Source: Gammaproteobacteria bacterium (GTDB taxonomy: Bacteria > Pseudomonadota > Gammaproteobacteria > JAPPPA01). Taken from it: a stretch of 10,444 bases of DNA. Below, piece after piece: positions 6,769-10,444 of the stretch. Within the stretch, counting starts at the first letter, position 1; each line of letters begins with the position of its first letter. The notes beneath the pieces were generated by a model. The model had not been told where the DNA came from, did not search any database, and saw only the letters and a list, made by a program, of their open reading frames with translations. The position numbers and the translations under genes were made by a program. Location of the stretch: positions 1-10,444 of the forward strand of contig JAPPPA010000284.1 of NCBI GenBank assembly GCA_028817755.1, given 5' to 3'.

Positions 6769-6776
6769 AGAAGAAC

Positions 6777-7544
6777 ATGAGCAAAAATATTCTTATCACT
6801 GGCGCCAGCTCTGGCTTGGGCGCAGGTATGGCTAAAGAACTGGCGGCGAAAGGGCACAACCTAGCATTGTGCGCGCGCCGCACTGAGCGGCTTGAGGCTC
6901 TACAAGAAGAGCTGCTAGCGATTAACCCTAATATCTCCGTTTTCGTGCGTGCACTTGATGTCACCGCATTTGATGACGTATTCACTGTGACCAATGCGTT
7001 CGATAAAGACTTTCAAGATGCCACGGGCAAAGGCGTTGAGCGTTATATCGCCAATGCGGGGATTGGCGCAGAAGGCGAAACGGTGGGTAAAGGCAAATTT
7101 GCTCAGAATAAACGCATCATCGATATCAACTTCACGGCGGTGTTGGCGCAAGCTGAAGCGGCCATGGCACTGTTCCGAGAAAGTGGCAAAGGCCATTTGG
7201 TGATTGTCTCTAGCATGAGCGCAATGCGCGGCCAGCGTGGCATGTTGGCAACCTATGCGGCAACCAAAGCTGCCGTTGCTCACCTTGCTGAGGGCATACG
7301 CGCTGACTGCATGCGTAAGCCGGGCATTAAAGTCACCACCTTGTATCCCGGTTATATTAAAACCGAGCTCACCGGCGACAACGACAAGCTGCCATTCATC
7401 ATTCCGGCAGACAAAGGTTGCAAGCTACTAGTGAAAGAAATTGAAGCCGAAGTAGACGAGGCTTGTGTGCCAGCGTGGCCTTGGAAACCGGTTGGCTTTT
7501 TGATGCGAAACTTACCGTTAAAGCAGGTAGCTAAACTGAATTAG
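6777..7544 (+). CDS. Short-chain dehydrogenase/reductase (second of two)
   Basis: This 255-residue SDR carries TGASSGLG (8-15), ANAG (92-95), N118, serines S145/S146 in VSSMSAMRG, and Y160/K164 in YAATK. Arg34/Arg35 after the second strand (LCARRTERL) point to NADP(H), in contrast to the first SDR of the operon, whose Asp33 points to NAD(H). The serine-tyrosine spacing is one residue longer than in textbook SDRs if S146 is catalytic. The gene starts 8 bp after the phosphatase-family stop, preceded by AAAGAAGA. It is the last gene of the operon; only a weak hairpin follows. Opposite predicted cofactors suggest that one SDR works oxidatively and the other reductively. The substrate is unknown. 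Confidence 0.9.
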   Translation: MSKNILITGASSGLGAGMAKELAAKGHNLALCARRTERLEALQEELLAINPNISVFVRALDVTAFDDVFTVTNAFDKDFQDATGKGVERYIANAGIGAEGETVGKGKFAQNKRIIDINFTAVLAQAEAAMALFRESGKGHLVIVSSMSAMRGQRGMLATYAATKAAVAHLAEGIRADCMRKPGIKVTTLYPGYIKTELTGDNDKLPFIIPADKGCKLLVKEIEAEVDEACVPAWPWKPVGFLMRNLPLKQVAKLN

Positions 7545-7560
7545 GAAATATGCCTATAAA

Positions 7561-7578
7561 ACAAGCTTTTTCGCTTGT
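7561..7578 (+). terminator. Weak hairpin at the end of the catabolic operon
   Basis: ACAAGC (7561-7566) and GCTTGT (7573-7578) are inverted around a TTTTTC loop. The stem is only six pairs, has moderate G+C and no T-run after it, so termination would be poor. Its right arm overlaps the -35 element of the tRNA promoter. Confidence 0.35.
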
Positions 7579-7603
7579 CTTCTAAAGGCCTGCTCCCTAT
7601 AAT
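7575..7603 (+). promoter_or_regulatory. Sigma-70 stable-RNA promoter of the initiator tRNA
   Basis: The -10 is a perfect TATAAT (7598-7603). Exactly 17 bp upstream is TTGTCT (7575-7580), matching four of six consensus -35 bases. GCGCGCC directly after the -10 is the G+C-rich discriminator typical of tRNA/rRNA promoters under stringent (ppGpp) control. The start is expected near 7610, about 8 nt before the mature tRNA 5' end. The same transcript probably continues into rimP-nusA-infB. Confidence 0.88.
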
Positions 7604-7617
7604 GCGCGCCATCCTGA

Positions 7618-7693
<76 letters not shown>

Positions 7694-7704
7694 AATTTGG
7701 ACCG

Positions 7705-7746
7705 AAAAGGCTCCTTCTTTGTTAAGAAAGGGGCCTTTTTGTTTTT
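7705..7746 (+). terminator. Intrinsic terminator/attenuator between tRNA-fMet and rimP
   Basis: AAAAGGCTCCTTCTT (7705-7719) pairs with AAGAAAGGGGCCTTTT (7724-7739) with one bulged A and one T:G pair, around a four-base loop, followed by TTTTTGTTTTT. It looks fully functional. No other convincing promoter lies between it and rimP, so the downstream operon probably depends on partial read-through, which would make this an attenuator and possibly a NusA feedback point (inference). Confidence 0.88.
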
Positions 7747-7758
7747 GGGCTATAGAGA

Positions 7759-8208
7759 ATGGCAAGACGCGAGCAACATCTACTAGATATCTTGGAACCT
7801 ACCGTTGAGGCGATGGGTTACGAGCTAGTGCACGTTGAGTTAATCCGTGCAAAAACCGTCATCTTGCGTTTGTACATTGATAAGCCCGACGGCGTAGGCC
7901 TAGATGACTGCTCAGCGGTGAGTGATCAGGTAAGTGGTGTGTTGGATGTGGAAGATCCCATTCAGTCTGAATACAACTTAGAAGTGTCGTCACCCGGCTG
8001 GGACCGCCCGTTAGGCAAGTTAGAACACTATGAGCGTTTTGTGGGCGAGCGTGCCGCCATTCAGCTCAGCATGGCTATGCAGGGCCGCCGTAAATTTACT
8101 GGCGAGATTGCTGCGGTAAATGGCCGTGAAATTGAATTGGTTGTTGATGGCAATACCGTTGCCGTTGACTTTGATCAAATTGAGAAAGGCCGGTTAGATC
8201 CAGCCTAA
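7759..8208 (+). CDS. rimP: Ribosome maturation factor RimP
   Basis: RimP helps assemble the 30S ribosomal subunit. The 149-residue length fits the family. The N-terminal alpha/beta domain contains GYELVHVELIR (20-30), LRLYIDKPDGVGLDDC (36-51), VSDQVSGVLDVEDPI (54-68) and YNLEVSSPGWDRPL (72-85). The C-terminal Sm-like barrel spans about 90-149. The motif usually reading SPGLDRP or SPGMDRP has Trp81 here. The start ATG has only a poor ribosome site (AGAGA, 7754-7758) and sits 12 bp beyond the attenuator T-run, so its expression likely tracks read-through from the tRNA promoter. It is followed by nusA and infB in the conserved order. Confidence 0.96.
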   Translation: MARREQHLLDILEPTVEAMGYELVHVELIRAKTVILRLYIDKPDGVGLDDCSAVSDQVSGVLDVEDPIQSEYNLEVSSPGWDRPLGKLEHYERFVGERAAIQLSMAMQGRRKFTGEIAAVNGREIELVVDGNTVAVDFDQIEKGRLDPA

Positions 8209-8259
8209 AACACTTTAGACAATGCTCAGCTTGGCTGAATAGCGTTAAGGAATCGTGAG

Positions 8260-9780
8260 ATGAAGAAAAAGGACATGTTACTAGTGGTTGAGGCGGCCTC
8301 TGCGGAGCGCGGCGTAAATCAAGATGTCATGTTTGAAGCCTTGGAATCTGCTCTAGCTGCGGTAACGCGCAAGCAGTTTGAAGAGGAAGTGGATATTCGC
8401 GTATCTATTGACCGCGAAACCGGCGACCACGATACCTTCCGTTGCTGGACTGTGGTTGAGCTTGAAGAAGATCAAGAAGAGCTAGAAGCACCAGCGGCTC
8501 AGTACACCCTAGAACAAGCTAAAGCGATTGACCCTGAAGCTGAATTGGGTTCTGTTCTAGAAGAGCAAATCGAGTCTGTTGAAATCGGCAACTTTGGCCG
8601 TATTGCGGCACAAGCTGCTAAACAAGTAATCGTACAAAAGGTACGTGAAGCTGAGCGTGAGCGCGTAGTTGAGCGCTTCCAAGACAAAGTTGGCGAGCTA
8701 ATTACCGGCGTAGTAAAGCGTACTGACCGTGTAGGTACCGTATTAGATCTTGGTGATAACGCTGAAGCCGTTATTCCACGTGAAGAAATGATTCCTCGCG
8801 AAGCGCTACGCGTAGGTGATCGCGTTCGTGGCTACCTAAAGGAAGCACGTAGTGAAATGCGTGGTCACCAACTATGGGTTAGTCGTTCTTGCCCAGAGTT
8901 CTTAATCGAGCTGTTCCGTTTGGAAGTGCCAGAAATTGGCGAAGGTTTGATCGAAATTCTAGGTGGCGCTCGTGACCCAGGCAGCCGTGCCAAGATTGCA
9001 GTACGCAGCAGCGACTCGCGCCTAGACCCAATCGGTGCTTGTATTGGTATGCGTGGTGCGCGTGTGCAAGCCGTATCAAACGAGCTAGCAGGCGAGCGTG
9101 TAGACATCATCATGCACGACGAAAACCCAGCCCAGTTTGTGATTAACGCGATGGCGCCTGCAGAAGTAGAGTCGATCGTTGTTGATGAAGACGCTGGCAG
9201 CATGGACATTGCTGTTGCTGAGGACAATCTAGCGCAAGCGATCGGCCGTGGTGGTCAAAACGTACGTCTAGCGTCTGAGCTAACCCAGTGGGAGCTCAAC
9301 GTAATGACGGCCGCACAAGCGGAAGAGAAGACCGAAGCTGAGCAGCAAGTACAAGCTGGTAAGTTTGTTGAAGCGCTAGGTGTTGACGAAGAAGTTGCCA
9401 CCATCCTTGTACAGGAAGGCTTCCTAACCGTAGACGAAATTGCCTACGTACCAGCGGAAGAGTTACTGAAAATTGAAGAGTTCGACGACGAGATCGTTGA
9501 AGAGCTTGGCAACCGTGCGCGTGACTGGCTATTAACCCAAGCGATTGCGGGTGAAGAAACTGCCGACGGCGCTGGTGCGCCAGCTGATGACCTGCTTGCA
9601 CTAGAAGGTATGGACGAAAGCCTAGCCTACGCACTGGCGGCGCGCGGTGTTTGTACTCAAGAAGATTTGGCAGAGAGCGCGACCGACGAGTTGCTAGACA
9701 TTGAAGGCATGACTGAAGAGCGTGCCGGTGATTTGATTATGAAGGCGCGTGCGCCTTGGTTTGAGGACGAAGAGGCCTAA
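8260..9780 (+). CDS. nusA: Transcription termination/antitermination factor NusA
   Basis: NusA binds RNA polymerase, promotes pausing and intrinsic termination, and joins antitermination complexes. The 506 residues are close to the 495 of E. coli. The order is: N-terminal RNAP-binding domain (1 to about 125), S1 domain (about 143-210), KH1 (about 230-300, GMRG at 263-266), KH2 (about 300-350, GRGG at 329-332), and two acidic helix-hairpin-helix repeats (about 365-430 and 443-500). Both acidic repeats are present; these are typical of gammaproteobacteria and bind the alpha-subunit C-terminal domain and NusG/N-type partners. The linker to the second repeat (430-442) is rich in Gly, Ala, Glu and Asp. 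The ATG is preceded by TAAGGA (8246-8251) at good spacing. A small hairpin, TCAGC-TTG-GCTGA (8226-8238), lies in the 51 bp gap after rimP. Confidence 0.97.
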   Translation: MKKKDMLLVVEAASAERGVNQDVMFEALESALAAVTRKQFEEEVDIRVSIDRETGDHDTFRCWTVVELEEDQEELEAPAAQYTLEQAKAIDPEAELGSVLEEQIESVEIGNFGRIAAQAAKQVIVQKVREAERERVVERFQDKVGELITGVVKRTDRVGTVLDLGDNAEAVIPREEMIPREALRVGDRVRGYLKEARSEMRGHQLWVSRSCPEFLIELFRLEVPEIGEGLIEILGGARDPGSRAKIAVRSSDSRLDPIGACIGMRGARVQAVSNELAGERVDIIMHDENPAQFVINAMAPAEVESIVVDEDAGSMDIAVAEDNLAQAIGRGGQNVRLASELTQWELNVMTAAQAEEKTEAEQQVQAGKFVEALGVDEEVATILVQEGFLTVDEIAYVPAEELLKIEEFDDEIVEELGNRARDWLLTQAIAGEETADGAGAPADDLLALEGMDESLAYALAARGVCTQEDLAESATDELLDIEGMTEERAGDLIMKARAPWFEDEEA

Positions 9781-9843
9781 CGGGTAGCGGGCGAAACTGC
9801 CACCTAAACCTCCTTCAAACTAACAAACCTAGAGACCGTAACC

Positions 9844-10444
9844 ATGGCCAACAACACAGTAAAACAATTTGCAGAATCGGTGAAAGCGCCCGTTGAGCGT
9901 TTGCTGACCCAGCTGCAAGAAGCTGGCTTAGACATTAAAGATCCAGAGCACGTCTTATCTGAAGAAGAAAAGATGAAGCTGCTGGGCCACTTGCGTCAGT
10001 CTCATGGTAAAAAGCCAGCGGCGACACCGAATCGCAAAATTACCGTTAAGCGCCGTACTACGGGTGAAGCGAAAGCTGCTGGTGGCGCAGGTAAAGCACG
10101 CACAGTAGCGGTTGAAGTGCGTAAGAAGCGCACCTTCACAAAGGATGCCGAAGGCGGCATTGGCGGTAAGTCTGACGAGCAAAAACGCCTAGAGGCTGAA
10201 GCTGAAGAAGCACGTAAAGCGCTAGAAGCACGCCGTGCTGAACTAGAAGCTGATAACAAAGCGATGGACGAAGCGGCGAAAGCACGCCGAGAAGAGCGTG
10301 AAGCGGCTGAAGTCGAAGCACAGCGTAAAGCTAAAGAAGAAGCTAAGAGTAAGGCAGAGCAAGAGGCGATCGAAAAGCACTCTGAAAAAGTACGCAAAGA
10401 AGCTGACGAGAAACAAGAACAAAAAGCGGCGGCAGAAGCTGAGG
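9844..10444 (+). CDS. infB: Translation initiation factor IF-2 (partial, 5' end)
   Basis: IF-2 is the GTPase that places fMet-tRNA on the 30S subunit. The first 200 residues are in the window and the reading frame is open to the end. Residues 1-50 (VKQFAESVKAPVERLLTQL onwards) are the IF2_N domain. About 55-105, with KITVKRRTTGEAK and EVRKKRTFTK, is the IF-2-associated basic region. From about 110 the protein is a highly charged Ala/Glu/Lys/Arg helix with coiled-coil character, as in gammaproteobacterial IF-2. The GTPase and C-terminal domains lie beyond the window. The upstream 63 bp lack a strong Shine-Dalgarno; AGAGA (9831-9835) is the best candidate. Internal starts that make shorter IF-2 forms in E. 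coli cannot be judged here. Confidence 0.95.
   Translation, partial: MANNTVKQFAESVKAPVERLLTQLQEAGLDIKDPEHVLSEEEKMKLLGHLRQSHGKKPAATPNRKITVKRRTTGEAKAAGGAGKARTVAVEVRKKRTFTKDAEGGIGGKSDEQKRLEAEAEEARKALEARRAELEADNKAMDEAAKARREEREAAEVEAQRKAKEEAKSKAEQEAIEKHSEKVRKEADEKQEQKAAAEAE

Noticed and set aside
6915..7283. 122-codon minus-strand open frame opposite the second SDR
   Set aside because: The SDR motifs are fully accounted for on the plus strand, and the antisense product shows no family pattern.
7555..7560. TATAAA as a second -10 element before the tRNA
   Set aside because: No -35-like hexamer lies at a workable distance upstream, whereas the TATAAT at 7598 has a proper partner.
10002..10397. Long minus-strand open frame opposite infB, rich in Ser, Ala and Arg
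   Set aside because: It is the antisense of the Glu/Ala/Lys/Arg-rich IF-2 helix, whose biased codons keep the opposite strand open. No start context or domain supports it.
10110..10444. Repetitive Ala/Glu/Lys codon stretches as a DNA repeat array
   Set aside because: The repetition reflects the charged helical region of IF-2 and there is no regular repeat unit at the DNA level.

Overview
The window looks like a chromosomal segment from a marine or halotolerant gammaproteobacterium with about 50% G+C. The evidence is a sodium-pumping NADH:quinone reductase (Na+-NQR) operon end with the maturation factor NqrM, and the gammaproteobacterial order tRNA-fMet, rimP, nusA, infB. The genus cannot be fixed from this sequence; an Oceanospirillales-like lineage is only a guess. 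No insertion sequence, phage gene, CRISPR array or broken gene was seen.

Positions 1-1420 hold the end of the nqr operon: the last codons of a probable nqrE, complete nqrF, and the small gene nqrM 2 bp downstream. The flavin transferase gene apbE, which sits next to nqrF in Vibrio, is not here. A 92 bp gap follows. It contains a long hairpin and, overlapping it, a full match to the sigma-54 promoter consensus, pointing at a stand-alone two-CBS-domain protein (1513-1914). A bidirectional terminator separates that gene from a convergent LysR-type regulator.

Positions 1975-7544 are a catabolic locus. The LysR-type gene (minus strand) faces away from a tight five-gene operon on the plus strand: an ACAD10/11-type acyl-CoA dehydrogenase, a short-chain dehydrogenase (SDR), an aminoglycoside-phosphotransferase-like (APH) kinase, a histidine-phosphatase-family protein and a second SDR. 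The shared lysR/operon upstream region carries a perfect 12 bp inverted repeat. The ACAD and APH proteins correspond to the two halves of mammalian ACAD11, and to LvaC and LvaA of the Pseudomonas levulinate pathway. The inferred job is catabolism of 4-hydroxy (or other gamma/omega-substituted) acyl-CoA through a phosphorylated intermediate. The added phosphatase-family protein and second SDR have no assigned step in that scheme. This is the most interesting part of the window.

Positions 7545-10444 are core gene-expression machinery. A consensus-like stable-RNA promoter drives an initiator tRNA whose 1:72 position is U:U instead of the classical C:A mismatch. A strong intrinsic terminator/attenuator follows, then rimP, nusA and the 5' part of infB, which runs off the window end.
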